Assembly: GCF_004216555.1 (NCBI RefSeq)
Contig: NZ_SGWQ01000001.1
Coordinates: forward strand, 248,001-312,000
Direction of reading: 5' to 3'
Source: Herbihabitans rhizosphaerae
Lineage (GTDB): Bacteria; Actinomycetota; Actinomycetes; Mycobacteriales; Pseudonocardiaceae
Length of the DNA: 64,000 nucleotides
Shown here: positions 18,477 through 27,917 of the stretch, piece after piece
How positions within the stretch are numbered: the first letter of the stretch is position 1
Layout of the letters: the number at the start of each line of letters is the position of its first letter
The notes under the pieces: generated by a model
Told to the model about the DNA's origin: nothing
Database searches by the model: none
The model's input: the letters and a program-made list of their open reading frames with translations, nothing else
Position numbers and translations under genes: made by a program

Positions 18477-19619
18477 GTGGAACGTCGGAATTTCCTGCGA
18501 GTAGCCGTCGTCGGATCGACAGCCGCGGCGTTCGGTGGCGCGTCGTGGCTCAGCGCCTTCTCCGCGTCGGCCAAGCCGGCCGACGGACCGTACGGTCCAC
18601 TGCAGCCACCGGACGCCAACGGGCTCGCGCTGCCGAAGGACTTCACCGGCCGGATCATCGCGAAGACCGGTGAGAAGGTCGGCAACAGCGCCTACACCTG
18701 GCACCCCGCGCCGGACGGCGGCGCCTGTTTCGCCGACGGCGACGGGTGGATCTACGTGTCCAACAGCGAGGTGTCGAGCACCGGCGGCGTGGGCGCGGTG
18801 AGGTTCGGCGCGGACGGGTCCATTGTGGACGCCTACCGCACACTCGAGGGCACCGACGTGAACTGCGCGGGCGGCGCGACACCGTGGAACACCTGGCTGT
18901 CCTGCGAAGAGGTGGACAAGGGCGAGGTGTACGAGACCGACCCGTGGGGCAAGAAGGAGCCGATCGTGCGGCCGGCGATGGGCAAGTTCAAGCACGAGGC
19001 GTGCGCCGTGGACACCGACCGCAAGACCGTCTACATGACCGAGGACGTGCCGGACGGCGGCTTCTACCGGTTCACCCCGAGCGCCTGGCCGGACCTGGGC
19101 GCCGGCAAGCTGGAGATCATGATCGGCGCGGCCGACCAGACCAGCGGCGCGGTCACCTGGAAAGAGGTGCCCGACCCGTCGGCCGGCAGTGAGGCGACGC
19201 GCTATCAGGTGGACGGCTCCAAGCCGTTCAACGGCGGCGAGGGCTGCTACTACGCGGCGAACACCTGCTGGTTCACCACCAAGGGCGACAACCGGGTGTG
19301 GGCCTACGACGCGGCGAACAGCTCGATCAGCCTGACCTACGACGAGTCCGACCCGCTCAAGGGCGTGGACAACGTGACCCGCGCCGGCAGCGGCGATCTG
19401 TTCGTCGCCGAGGACGGCGGCAACCTGGAGATCTGCCTCATCACGCCGGACGGCGTGGTGGCGCCGTTCGTGCGGGTGGACGGGCACGACGAGTCGGAGA
19501 TCACCGGGCCGGCGTTCAGCCCGGACGGCAAGCGGCTGTACTTCTCCTCGCAGCGCGGCACGTCGGGCAGCAGTTCCGGCGGCTACACGTTCGAGGTCAC
19601 CGGGCCGTTCCGCGCCTGA
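18477..19619 (+). CDS. Tat-exported PhoX/DUF839 family protein
   Basis: A roughly 380-residue secreted protein of the PhoX-like (DUF839) family, beta-propeller enzymes that in PhoX bind Ca and Fe and act as phosphomonoesterases. A twin-arginine signal, ERRNFLRVAVVGSTAAAFGG, directs Tat export, expected for a metal-loaded enzyme. Family blocks are WLSCEEV, KHEACAVD, TEDVPDGGFYRF, NPL-like VTRAGSGDLFVAEDGG and GPAFSPDGKRLYFSSQRG. It is much shorter than classical PhoX, so phosphatase activity is not assured. The GTG at 18477 was chosen for its 7-base spacing from GGAG; GTGs at 18459 and 18474 are alternatives. Confidence 0.83.
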   Translation: MERRNFLRVAVVGSTAAAFGGASWLSAFSASAKPADGPYGPLQPPDANGLALPKDFTGRIIAKTGEKVGNSAYTWHPAPDGGACFADGDGWIYVSNSEVSSTGGVGAVRFGADGSIVDAYRTLEGTDVNCAGGATPWNTWLSCEEVDKGEVYETDPWGKKEPIVRPAMGKFKHEACAVDTDRKTVYMTEDVPDGGFYRFTPSAWPDLGAGKLEIMIGAADQTSGAVTWKEVPDPSAGSEATRYQVDGSKPFNGGEGCYYAANTCWFTTKGDNRVWAYDAANSSISLTYDESDPLKGVDNVTRAGSGDLFVAEDGGNLEICLITPDGVVAPFVRVDGHDESEITGPAFSPDGKRLYFSSQRGTSGSSSGGYTFEVTGPFRA

Positions 19620-20524
19620 TTCTCGTTGTCCCGCAAGGGTTCTCCGGCAGCCGGCTGCTCCTGCCGGCTGCCGGAGCGCAGCCCGACCGCGCAGCCGATC
19701 GCGACGAGCACGGTGCCGATCACGGCGGCGACGGTCAGCGCCTGCGCGCCGAGCGCCACCGACACGATCAAGCCCGACACCGGCATCAGCCCGATCAGCA
19801 CCCCGGCGCGGTCGGCGCCCAGCACGTCCACACCCCGGTACCAGCACACGAACGCGACCGCGGTGACGAGCAGGCCGAGCAGCACGATCGCGCCCGCCTC
19901 GACAGCGGTGGGCATCCGCAACTCGGGCCCCTCCACGGCCAGACCCGTCGCGAACCCGAGGACGGTGGCCAGCAAACAGCCGTAGGTGGCCACCGCGAAC
20001 CCGCCGAGCCGGCGCACCGGTCGCACCGCGAGCAGCGTGAACGACGCCTCGCCGGCCATGGCCAGCGCGGCGAGCAGCAGGCCGGGCCCGCGCCACGCGC
20101 CGCCGCCGGACAGCACCACGATTCCCACGACCACCACGCCCGCGCCGAGCACCACGGCCATCGCGGGCTTCTGCCGGGTCGCCAGCGGCGCCAGCAACGC
20201 GATCGACAGTGGGGTCAGGCCGAGTACGGCGGCGACGAATCCAGGGTCGGCGTGCGACTGCGCTGCGAGCAGGCAGGCGTTGAACCCGAGCATGCCGGTG
20301 ACGACGACGCCGAGCAGCCACGGCAGGTCGCGCGCCGACGGCCGGGGCAGCGGCAGGCGGCGCACCATCGCCCATGCGAGCAGCGCGACCCCGCCGATGC
20401 CGTAGCGCACGGCCTGGCCGGTGAGCACCGGGTAGTCGTCCAGCATGCCGGTGACCGGCACCGAGGCACCCACGATGGCGGTGGCCGCGGCACCGGCGAC
20501 GATCGCCGTTCGCGTTGTGTCCAT
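19583..20524 (-). CDS. EamA/DMT superfamily exporter
   Basis: A 313-residue drug/metabolite transporter with about ten transmembrane segments in two EamA repeats, the second around GPGLLLAALAMAGEASFTLLAVRP. DMT exporters of this type move amino acids, purines or other metabolites outward. The ATG at 20524 is 46 bases from, and divergent to, a MocR-type regulator, with an inverted repeat between them. This makes a regulator-exporter pair likely. Its 3' end overlaps the PhoX-family gene by 37 bases on the opposite strand. Confidence 0.87.
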   Translation of the reverse strand: MDTTRTAIVAGAAATAIVGASVPVTGMLDDYPVLTGQAVRYGIGGVALLAWAMVRRLPLPRPSARDLPWLLGVVVTGMLGFNACLLAAQSHADPGFVAAVLGLTPLSIALLAPLATRQKPAMAVVLGAGVVVVGIVVLSGGGAWRGPGLLLAALAMAGEASFTLLAVRPVRRLGGFAVATYGCLLATVLGFATGLAVEGPELRMPTAVEAGAIVLLGLLVTAVAFVCWYRGVDVLGADRAGVLIGLMPVSGLIVSVALGAQALTVAAVIGTVLVAIGCAVGLRSGSRQEQPAAGEPLRDNENQARNGPVTSNV

Positions 20525-20541
20525 GGGACGAGCGTGACAAC

Positions 20542-20569
20542 GAAGTGGCTTGTATTTAAGCTCCACTTC
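20542..20569. promoter_or_regulatory. Putative MocR operator between exporter and regulator
   Basis: GAAGTGG (20542-20548) and CCACTTC (20563-20569) are perfect inverted arms around an AT-rich centre with TATTTAAG, filling the 46-base divergent promoter. The right arm ends one base before the regulator ATG, so binding there could also repress the regulator itself. Confidence 0.55.
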
Positions 20570-20570
20570 A

Positions 20571-21971
20571 ATGGCTGACAATTGGACCACTTTGCGCGAG
20601 ACGCTGCTCCCCGCCGCCGGTGACACGGCGCGCGGCAAGCGCGGCCGGGCGGTGGAGTCCGCGCTGCGAGACGCGGTGCGCGGCGGCACGCTGTCGCCGG
20701 GCACCCGGCTGCCGTCCAGCCGTGACCTGGCCGGACAGCTCGGGGTGGCACGCGGGACGGTCAGCGCCGCGTACGCCCAGCTCGTCGCGGAGGGGTATCT
20801 GACGGCCAAGCGCGGCTCGGGCACCGTCGTGTCCGAACCGCTCGGGTGCACCGCGCGGCCGACGAGCCCGGAGGCGGACGCGCCGCCGCGCTGGCGGTAC
20901 GACCTGCGGCCCGGCATCCCGGCGCTGGCCGAGTTCCCGCGCGCGGAGTGGATCTCGGCGAGCCGGGCGGGGCTGGCCGAACTGCCGGACGAGGATCTCG
21001 GCTACCCGGACCCGTCCGGCCTCGCGGCGCTGCGCACCGAGATCGCGAGCTACCTCGGCCGGGTGCGCGCGGTGACCGCCACCGCCGACGACGTGGTGAT
21101 CACCTACGGCGCGGCCGAGGCACTGACACTGTTGTGCGACGTGCTCCGCGAGCGTGGCACGCCGACCGTGGGCGTGGAGGACCCCGGCCATCCCGGGCAG
21201 GCGAACCTGTTGCGCGCCAACGGTTTGCGGCCGGTCCCGGTGCCGGTGGATTGCGACGGGATCCGGGTGACCGACATCGATCCGGCGTGTGCGGCGGTGA
21301 TCGTCACGGCGGCGCACCAGTACCCGTTGGGCACCGCGTTGCAACCGGAGCGGCGGCACGAGTTGCTCGCCTGGGCGCGCGACGGCGAGCGGCTGATCGT
21401 CGAGGACGACTACGACGCCGAGCACCGCTACGACCGGCCGGCGTTGCGCGCGATGCAGTCGTTGCGGCCGGCGCGGGTGGTCTACGTCGGCAGCGTGAGC
21501 AAGACGCTCGCGCCGGCGCTGCGGCTCGGCTGGCTGGTGCTGTCGCCGGACCTGCGCGCCGCCGTGGTCGAGCGCAAGCGGCTGACCGACCTCGGCTGCT
21601 CGCCGCTGCACCAGGCGGCGTTCGCGCACCTGCTGCGCTCCGGCGGGTACGACCGGCACCTGCGCCGCACCCGGCTGCGGTACCGGGAACGGCGGGACGC
21701 GCTGTTGGACGCGGTGCGGCTGCGCCTGCCGAGCTGGCACCCGGTCGGAGTGGCGGCCGGGCTGCACGTGGTGTTGCGCATGCCCGACGATGTCGACGAA
21801 ACCGTTGTGCGGCAACGGATCGCCGATCGGGGTGTGAACGTCGGCGCGCTGTCGGACTTCTCGGCCGGCGGCGCGCCGCCGTACCCGGGGATCGTGGTCG
21901 GCTACGCGGCGAACCCGCCGGACCGGCTGCGCGCCGCCGTCACCGAGATCGCCGCGGCTGTCACAACCTAG
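20571..21971 (+). CDS. MocR family regulator (GntR wHTH fused to aminotransferase-like domain)
   Basis: A 466-residue MocR/PdxR-type transcription factor. Residues about 20-85 form the winged helix with LPSSRDLAGQLGVARGTVSAAYAQLVAEGYL. The rest is a fold-type I aminotransferase domain, with GYPDPSGLAALR, the PLP-phosphate region, VEDDYDAEHRYD and the Schiff-base lysine in YVGSVSKTLAPALRLGW. MocR proteins sense PLP, amino acids or their derivatives. The divergent EamA exporter is the probable target. The ATG at 20571 is used rather than an upstream TTG, because it is preceded by the operator. Confidence 0.92.
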   Translation: MADNWTTLRETLLPAAGDTARGKRGRAVESALRDAVRGGTLSPGTRLPSSRDLAGQLGVARGTVSAAYAQLVAEGYLTAKRGSGTVVSEPLGCTARPTSPEADAPPRWRYDLRPGIPALAEFPRAEWISASRAGLAELPDEDLGYPDPSGLAALRTEIASYLGRVRAVTATADDVVITYGAAEALTLLCDVLRERGTPTVGVEDPGHPGQANLLRANGLRPVPVPVDCDGIRVTDIDPACAAVIVTAAHQYPLGTALQPERRHELLAWARDGERLIVEDDYDAEHRYDRPALRAMQSLRPARVVYVGSVSKTLAPALRLGWLVLSPDLRAAVVERKRLTDLGCSPLHQAAFAHLLRSGGYDRHLRRTRLRYRERRDALLDAVRLRLPSWHPVGVAAGLHVVLRMPDDVDETVVRQRIADRGVNVGALSDFSAGGAPPYPGIVVGYAANPPDRLRAAVTEIAAAVTT

Positions 21972-24483
21972 GGTCGACGGGTTCGGATTCCATTGCCAGG
22001 ACGGCGAAGACGCATTCGTGCACGCGCCAGAGGGGTTCGCCGGCGGTGAGCCGCTCCAGTGCTTCGAGGCCGAGGGCATACTCCCGCAGGGCCAACGATC
22101 GCTTGCGGCCGAGGTCGCGCTTGCGCAGCCGGTCCAGGTGCGCCGGCTCGGTGTAGTCCGGACCGTAGATGATCCGCAGGTACTCGCGCCCGCGCACCTT
22201 CACGCCCGGCTGGACGAGCCCGCGCTCGCCGCGCACCAGGTTCGCCTCCGGTTTGACGACCATGCCCTCGCCACCGCCCGCGGTCAGCTCGGTCCACCAG
22301 GACACCCCGGCGGCCACCGACTCGGGATCGCCGGTGTCCACGACCAGGTGCCGCGTCGGCGCGAACACCGGATCGGCGGCGCACAGCCGGTCGGCCAGCG
22401 CGAGGTGCCACGAGTGCGGGCGCTCGTGATACACCCGATCAGCAGCAGCCAGGAGCTGGAACGGCGCGATCCGCACGCCGTCGAGCCCGTCGACCGGCCA
22501 GCAGTACGGCCGGTACGCCGCGCGGAACGCCTCCGCGTTGGCGGCCCGGGATGCCGTGCGGGACAACAGATCCGCGACGTCCACCCCGCGCGCCTGAGCC
22601 GCCTCCAGCGTTCGCGTGGCCGCCGGGAGTGCCGCCGTCGCGGCCGCGCCAACCGAGGCGTACTGGTCGCGGATCAGCGCGCCGGCCTTGGCGCTCCACG
22701 GCATCAGCTCGGCGTCCAGCAGCAGCCAGTCGGTATCCAGCTCGTTCCACAGCCCGGCTTTGTCCACGGCCGCGCATACCCGGGCGAGCAGCTCCTCGGT
22801 CAGCTCTGGCGTGAGGAACGGCCGGCCGGTCCTGGTGTACACCGCCCCGGCGCCCTCGATCCCGAACCGCGCGGAATCCTTGCACGCCAACACGATCGCG
22901 CGGGAGCCCATGTGCTTCTCCTCGCACACCACGGTCCGCACGCCGTCGGCGAGGTAGCCGGCGAACGCCTCCTCCGGGTGCTCCAGCACGCCGTCCCGCG
23001 ATGATGTCGCGACCGGCGCCATCGTCGGCGGCAGGTACGGCAGCCAGCGCGGATCGACCGCGAACCGGCTCATCACCTCCAGCGCGGCGGCGGCCTGCTC
23101 GGGCCGCACGCTGATCCGGCCGTGGCAGCGGGTCTCCACGACCCGACGGCCGGCGACGTCGTCCAGCGTGAGCACACCGTCCGGCCTGGTCTCGACGACC
23201 TCGGGCACGAGCGGCTTCACCGGCTCGTACCAGACTTGGTGCGCCGCAACGGAAACGACCTCACGCTCGGGGTAGCGCAGCGCGGTCAGCTTGCCACCGA
23301 ACACCACGCCGGTGTCCAGGCACATCGTGTTGTTGATCCACTCGGCGTCCAGCGTCGGCGTGTGTCCATAGAGGACGGTCGCACGACCGCGGTACTCGTT
23401 GGCCCACGGGTAGCGCACCGGCAGGCCGTACTCGTCGGTCTCGCCGGTGGTGTCGCCGTACAGCGCGAAACTGCGCACCCGGCCGGACGCGCGCCCGTGG
23501 TACGCCTCGGGCAGCCCGGCGTGCGCGACCACGAGGTTGCCGCCGTCCAGCACGTAGTGCGCCACGAGTCCGTCGCAGAACTCCTCGGCCCGCGCGCGAA
23601 ACCCTTGCGGCTGCGTGGAAAGCTGCTCGAGCGACTCGGCGATCCCGTGCGACATCCGCACGTTCCGGCCGCGCAGCGCGCGCACCAGTTTCTGCTCGTG
23701 GTTGCCGCACACGGCCAGCGCGTCGCCAGACTCGACCATGCCCATGGCCAGCCGCAGCACGCCAGGAGTGTCCGGGCCACGGTCCACCAGGTCGCCGACG
23801 AACACCGCGCGCCGGCCGTCCGGGTGGGACGCACCGGCAGCGTGTCCGTCGGCGTCGCGGGTGATCGCGTATCCGAGCGTGCCGAGCAGCTCCTCCAGTT
23901 CGGCGCGGCAGCCGTGCACGTCGCCGATCACGTCGAACGGGCCGGTCTCGGTGCGCCGGTCGTTGAGCAGCGGCTCGATCGCGATCGTCGCGGAGTCCAC
24001 TTCGGACTGTCCACGAAGGACATGCACGCGCCGGAAACCCTCGCGAGACAACGACTTCACCGACCGGCGCAGATCGTCGTGCTGCCGCTTGACGACGTGC
24101 GCGCCGAAGTCGCGATCCGGCCGCTCGTCGTTGCGGGCCACGCACACCGACTGCGGCAGGTCCAGCACGATCGCCACCGGCAGCACGTTGTGCTCCTTGG
24201 CGAGTTTCACCCAGGTCGCCCGAGCGCTCTGCTGCACGTTTGTCGCGTCGATCACGGTGATCCGGCCGGCGGCCAGGCGCTTGCCGGCGACATAGCCCAG
24301 CGCGTCGAACGCGTCGGTGCTGGCCGACTGGTCGTTCTCGTCGTCGGCGACCAGCCCTCGGAAGAAGTCGCTGGACATCACCTGGGTCGGCGCGAAATGG
24401 GCGCGCGCGAACGTCGATTTCCCCGAGCCGGAGACGCCGACCAGCACGACCAACGACATGTCCGGAATGGTCAGTTCGGCCAT
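21961..24483 (-). CDS. pnkp: Polynucleotide kinase-phosphatase with ligase domain (Pnkp), RNA repair
   Basis: Bacterial Pnkp heals and seals broken RNA with Hen1. The 840-residue protein has all three modules. An N-terminal 5'-OH polynucleotide kinase (about 1-165) has P-loop GVSGSGKST and an RNDERPDRDFG lid. A metallophosphoesterase (about 180-420) has GDVHGC, GDLVDRGPDT, CGNHE and YGHTPTLD. A C-terminal adenylyltransferase (about 480-840) has EKHMGSR holding the lysine nucleophile. The length is typical. The ATG at 24483 has AGGAAGGAGAG upstream, located inside the end of hen1, 2 bases away, so the two are coupled. The system is known to repair tRNAs cut by ribotoxins. Confidence 0.95.
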   Translation of the reverse strand: MAELTIPDMSLVVLVGVSGSGKSTFARAHFAPTQVMSSDFFRGLVADDENDQSASTDAFDALGYVAGKRLAAGRITVIDATNVQQSARATWVKLAKEHNVLPVAIVLDLPQSVCVARNDERPDRDFGAHVVKRQHDDLRRSVKSLSREGFRRVHVLRGQSEVDSATIAIEPLLNDRRTETGPFDVIGDVHGCRAELEELLGTLGYAITRDADGHAAGASHPDGRRAVFVGDLVDRGPDTPGVLRLAMGMVESGDALAVCGNHEQKLVRALRGRNVRMSHGIAESLEQLSTQPQGFRARAEEFCDGLVAHYVLDGGNLVVAHAGLPEAYHGRASGRVRSFALYGDTTGETDEYGLPVRYPWANEYRGRATVLYGHTPTLDAEWINNTMCLDTGVVFGGKLTALRYPEREVVSVAAHQVWYEPVKPLVPEVVETRPDGVLTLDDVAGRRVVETRCHGRISVRPEQAAAALEVMSRFAVDPRWLPYLPPTMAPVATSSRDGVLEHPEEAFAGYLADGVRTVVCEEKHMGSRAIVLACKDSARFGIEGAGAVYTRTGRPFLTPELTEELLARVCAAVDKAGLWNELDTDWLLLDAELMPWSAKAGALIRDQYASVGAAATAALPAATRTLEAAQARGVDVADLLSRTASRAANAEAFRAAYRPYCWPVDGLDGVRIAPFQLLAAADRVYHERPHSWHLALADRLCAADPVFAPTRHLVVDTGDPESVAAGVSWWTELTAGGGEGMVVKPEANLVRGERGLVQPGVKVRGREYLRIIYGPDYTEPAHLDRLRKRDLGRKRSLALREYALGLEALERLTAGEPLWRVHECVFAVLAMESEPVDPRL

Positions 24484-24485
24484 GG

Positions 24486-25889
24486 TCAGCTCTCCTTCCT
24501 GGTGAAGACGGCCATCTGGGTGGGCGTGCCGACCTCGGCGTCGTCCGGCCCGACGCCGGTGTAGCGCACGGCGTAGTCGTGTTGTGCCGCAACGGTTTCC
24601 GCCCACTCGTGGAACTGGGCGCGGGTCCACTCGAAGCGGTGGTCGGAGTGCCGGAAGTGTCCGGCCGGCAGCGACTCGAACCGCACGTTGTACTCCGAGT
24701 TGGGCGTGGTCACCAGCACGGTGGCGGGCCGGGCGACGGCGAACACCGAGTGCTCCAGCGCACCCAGCCGGCTCTCGTCGACGTGCTCGATCACCTCCAT
24801 GAGCACCGCCGCGTCGAAGCCGGCGAGGCTCGGATCGGCGTAGGTCAGCGCGGACTGGCGCAGCGTGATCCGCTCGCGCACCCGGTCCGACAGGCGGTCG
24901 AGGTGCAGCGACCGCTCGGCCACCTCCAGGGCCCGCGCGGACACGTCCACGCCGAGGATCTCGGTGAACGACGGCTCGGCGAGCAGGTCGGCGAGCAGCG
25001 CGCCGCCACCACAGCCGAGGTCGAGCACTCGGGCGGCACCCGCCTCGCGGAGCGCCGACACGACGGCCCGCCGGCGCAGCGCGGTCAGCGGCTCCTGCCG
25101 CTCGGGCGCCACCGCCGGCTCGTCCAGCGCGTTGTCCAACTCCTCGGCGTCCACGCCGTCCGCGTCGGCCAGCCTGGCGAGCGCGGAGTGCACGAAACCC
25201 TTGCGGTGCTTGAGATATCGCGTGGTGATCAGCTCCCGCTCGGGGTGCTCGGACAGCCAGCCCTCTCCCGCGCGCAACAGCTTGTCGATCTCGTCCTCGC
25301 TGATCCAGTAGTGCTTGACGCCGTCCAGCACGGGCAGCAGCACGTACAACTGGCGCAGCGCCTCGGCCAGGCGCGCGGTGGTGGACAGGCGGACGGTCAC
25401 ATAGCGCGAGTCACCCCACTCCGGGAACGCCGGATCCAGCGGAACCGGCGACGCGTCGATCCGCCAGCCGAGCGGACCGAACAGCCGTTCCAGAACGCGT
25501 GTTCCACCACGGCAGGGCAGCGCGGGGATGTCGACCCGTAGCGGCAGTACCGTGTCCACCAGTTCCGGCCGCTCCTTGCACCGGCCGCCCATCGCGGTCC
25601 GGAAAACCTTGCCCAGCGCCACGGCCAGCATCGAGCCCGCCGCGTACGGCCGGTCGTTCACGTACTGCGCGAGCGCGAACCCTCTGTCCCGGCCCTTGCC
25701 GCGCACCAGCGCGATCGGGTCGATATCGATCAGCAGGGCGGCGGTGCACTCGTCGTCGGTCGCCGCCGGGTAGAACACGTGCGCGGTCCCGGCGGCGATC
25801 TCGAACGCCTGCGCCCGGTCCGGATGCTTGTGCAGCAGGTACCCGAGATCGGTCGCCGGCTGGTGGGTGGTGGTCAACGTCAACAGCAC
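24486..25889 (-). CDS. hen1: RNA 3'-terminal ribose 2'-O-methyltransferase Hen1
   Basis: Hen1 methylates the 2'-OH at the 3' end of a broken RNA before Pnkp ligates it, making the repaired site resistant to the original toxin. The 467-residue protein has the bacterial N-terminal Pnkp-binding/ligase-activating region (about 1-250, including DLGYLLHKHPDRAQAFE and YVNDRPYAAGSMLAVALG). The C-terminal methyltransferase has SAM motif LDLGCGGGALL and the Mn-binding EVIEHVDESRL and FRHSDHRFEW blocks. GTG start at 25889. It forms a two-gene operon with pnkp. Confidence 0.95.
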   Translation of the reverse strand: MLLTLTTTHQPATDLGYLLHKHPDRAQAFEIAAGTAHVFYPAATDDECTAALLIDIDPIALVRGKGRDRGFALAQYVNDRPYAAGSMLAVALGKVFRTAMGGRCKERPELVDTVLPLRVDIPALPCRGGTRVLERLFGPLGWRIDASPVPLDPAFPEWGDSRYVTVRLSTTARLAEALRQLYVLLPVLDGVKHYWISEDEIDKLLRAGEGWLSEHPERELITTRYLKHRKGFVHSALARLADADGVDAEELDNALDEPAVAPERQEPLTALRRRAVVSALREAGAARVLDLGCGGGALLADLLAEPSFTEILGVDVSARALEVAERSLHLDRLSDRVRERITLRQSALTYADPSLAGFDAAVLMEVIEHVDESRLGALEHSVFAVARPATVLVTTPNSEYNVRFESLPAGHFRHSDHRFEWTRAQFHEWAETVAAQHDYAVRYTGVGPDDAEVGTPTQMAVFTRKES

Positions 25890-25930
25890 GCTGCCGAGTG
25901 TCCACGATTCGGCGCGCCGGTGTGGCCGAA

Positions 25931-26563
25931 TTACCCGGCCGCGTCGATCGCCGACCGGACGAGTTGGGTGATCTCGGCAGGCGCGGTGGCCGGGGTGCCG
26001 GCGTCGAACGGCGGGCGCGGCGCGTACTCCAGGCCGAGCTGAACCGCTTGTGCCATCTCGGTTCCGTGCATCCTGGCGACGAGGTGCAGCGCCATGTCGA
26101 TGCCCGCGGACACGCCCGCGCTGGTGACGATCTTGCCGTCCACGACGTAGCGGCTGTCCGGTTCGGGCGTGGCGCCGTACTCGGCGAGACGGTCGATCGC
26201 GGTCCAGTGCGTCGTCGCGCGGCGGCCTTCCAGCAGGCCGGCGGCGCCGAGGATCAGCGCGCCGCTGCATACCGAAGTGGTCCACGTGGTGGTGCGGTGC
26301 GCCGTGCGCACCCAGTCCAGCAGCACTTCCTCGGGCGGCGCCTTGCGGATCGTGCCGGGTACCACGACGACGTCCACAGTGGACAGTTCGGCGAAGGACG
26401 CCTCGGCCACGAGCGCGCACTGCTTACGCCCGTCGTGCACCGGACCGGCCTGCCTGGCGACGAACGTGACGTCCACACCCGGCACGGAGCCGAGCACGTC
26501 GTAGGGCCCGGTGGCGTCCAGCACGTCGAACCCGTCGTACAGCGCGATCGCGACAGTGGTCAT
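25931..26563 (-). CDS. DJ-1/PfpI family protein
   Basis: A 210-residue DJ-1/PfpI domain protein related to isonitrile hydratases and the sensory half of GlxA regulators. It has ALYDGFDVLDATGPYDVLG at the N-terminus, the nucleophile elbow TSVCSGALILGAAGLL with the reactive cysteine near residue 99, and ATTHW with the histidine. It starts 2 bases after a GlxA-type regulator, so both are co-transcribed and probably respond to the same compound. Hydratase, glyoxalase-like or binding-only roles cannot be separated. One GTCCACAGTGGAC palindrome encodes LSTVD. Confidence 0.87.
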   Translation of the reverse strand: MTTVAIALYDGFDVLDATGPYDVLGSVPGVDVTFVARQAGPVHDGRKQCALVAEASFAELSTVDVVVVPGTIRKAPPEEVLLDWVRTAHRTTTWTTSVCSGALILGAAGLLEGRRATTHWTAIDRLAEYGATPEPDSRYVVDGKIVTSAGVSAGIDMALHLVARMHGTEMAQAVQLGLEYAPRPPFDAGTPATAPAEITQLVRSAIDAAG

Positions 26564-26565
26564 GT

Positions 26566-27537
26566 CTACTCCCCTGAAATCGTTGCGGCGCTTGCGAATC
26601 TGCGGCGGTAGGACCCCGGCGAGACGCCGAGGTTGCGGTGGAACACGCGGTAGAGCGTCTCCGGTGCACCGAGCCCGGTGAGCCGCGCGACGTGGTCGAG
26701 CGTGTGGTCGGTGGTCTCCAGCAGGCGGCGCGCCGCGTCCATCCGCACCCGCTCGACGTACCGGCCGGGGCTCTCCCCCACCTCGCCGGCGAACCGCCGG
26801 GAGAAGTGCCGCACGCTGGTGCCGGCCCGGTCGGCGAGTGCGGCGAGGCTGAGGTCGGCACCCGGGTGTTCCTCGATCCAGGCGCGCAGTTCGGCGAACG
26901 TGTCACCGCGACCGGGTGTGCCGGCCAGCGGCGCGCTGAACTGGCTCTGCCCGCCCGGCCGGTGCAGGTACACGACCAACCAGCGGGCCACCTCGCGGGC
27001 GAGATCCGCGCCGTGGTCGGCGGCGACCATGGCCAGCGCGAGATCGGTGCCCGCGCTCACGCCGGCCGATGTCCACAGTGGACCGTCACGCACGTGGATG
27101 CGGTCCGGGTGCACCTCGACGGCGGGATATCGACGCGCGAGGTCCTCTGCCGCCGCCCAGTGGGTGGTTGCGGCGCGCCCGTCAAGCAAGCCGGCCTCGG
27201 CGAGAACGTACGCGCCACTGCACACGCTCGCGACACGATCGCAAGCTTGCGTTAGTTTGCGCACGCCGTCGACGAGCGCGGGATCGAGCGCACTGGCCAG
27301 CACGATCCCGCCGACCACGAGGAGCGTGTCGGCGCTCGCGCACAAACCGATCTCGGCGTGCACGGCGATGCCGTCCGCCGCACGCACCCGGCCGGGTCGG
27401 ACAGCCGCCAGGCGCACCCGATAGGCGGGCTCGGCGCCGCCGAGCAGGCGCGCGGCGGTGGAGAAGACCTGGCTCGGGCCGGCCAGGTCCAGCAGTTCGA
27501 ACCCGTCGAAGACGACGGCCACGACCTCGTGTGTCAC
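26566..27537 (-). CDS. GlxA family transcriptional regulator (DJ-1/PfpI + AraC HTH)
   Basis: A roughly 323-residue regulator. The N-terminal DJ-1/PfpI domain (about 1-170) runs from VVAVVFDGFELLDLAGPSQVF to VCSGAYVLAEAGLLDGRAATTHW. The C-terminal AraC domain (about 215-320) has two helix-turn-helices, AGTSVRHFSRRFAGEVGESP and ARLTGLGAPETLYRVFHRNLG. The GTG at 27537 fits the family start; a longer in-frame reading exists but adds non-conserved sequence. It probably controls the downstream DJ-1 gene. One palindrome copy is read in a frame giving GPLWT rather than STVD. Confidence 0.87.
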   Translation of the reverse strand: MTHEVVAVVFDGFELLDLAGPSQVFSTAARLLGGAEPAYRVRLAAVRPGRVRAADGIAVHAEIGLCASADTLLVVGGIVLASALDPALVDGVRKLTQACDRVASVCSGAYVLAEAGLLDGRAATTHWAAAEDLARRYPAVEVHPDRIHVRDGPLWTSAGVSAGTDLALAMVAADHGADLAREVARWLVVYLHRPGGQSQFSAPLAGTPGRGDTFAELRAWIEEHPGADLSLAALADRAGTSVRHFSRRFAGEVGESPGRYVERVRMDAARRLLETTDHTLDHVARLTGLGAPETLYRVFHRNLGVSPGSYRRRFASAATISGE

Positions 27538-27917
27538 CTCACGATCGTGCGGCGAGGCGGCGATGGCGTCAACGACACGTCTATTGCGGATCAGGACATG
27601 CGGTGCGCCAGGGTTCGGCGTGACTGGCCGGCAGGCCCCGGACGATACTGGCGGTTTTGGGGATTTCGTGCAGCGAGTGATCAACAGAGGCTTGCGAAGC
27701 AGCAGCACGTTGTTCGATCGGATCTGTCAGCTGCCAAACGAATTACGGTCACCGTCTGTGCGTGACTGTCAATGCTAACGGCGGACCCGCGTCACCCTGT
27801 TGGACCCGAGCAATTCGGCGACAGGTGCTCTACCTTTGATCTAGTTGTTGTGGCCGCATTTAGCCTGGGGAGGCGGTCAAAACGGAGCGGATAGTCGCCG
27901 AGCGTCAATGCTCGAAG
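27538..27917. other. Intergenic region with promoter-like elements before the nucleotide cassette
   Basis: 380 bases with no convincing gene. A candidate -35 TTGATC (27836-27841) lies 17 bases before TTTAGC (27859-27864). A strong Shine-Dalgarno, GGGGAGG, sits at 27867-27873, but no ATG, GTG or TTG follows at usable spacing in the frame of the next coding sequence. The base composition looks less GC-rich than the flanks. Confidence 0.45.

Noticed and set aside
23122-24564. 480-codon plus-strand frame antisense to pnkp
   Set aside because: Low-complexity composition and no motif, while the minus strand encodes the full Pnkp.
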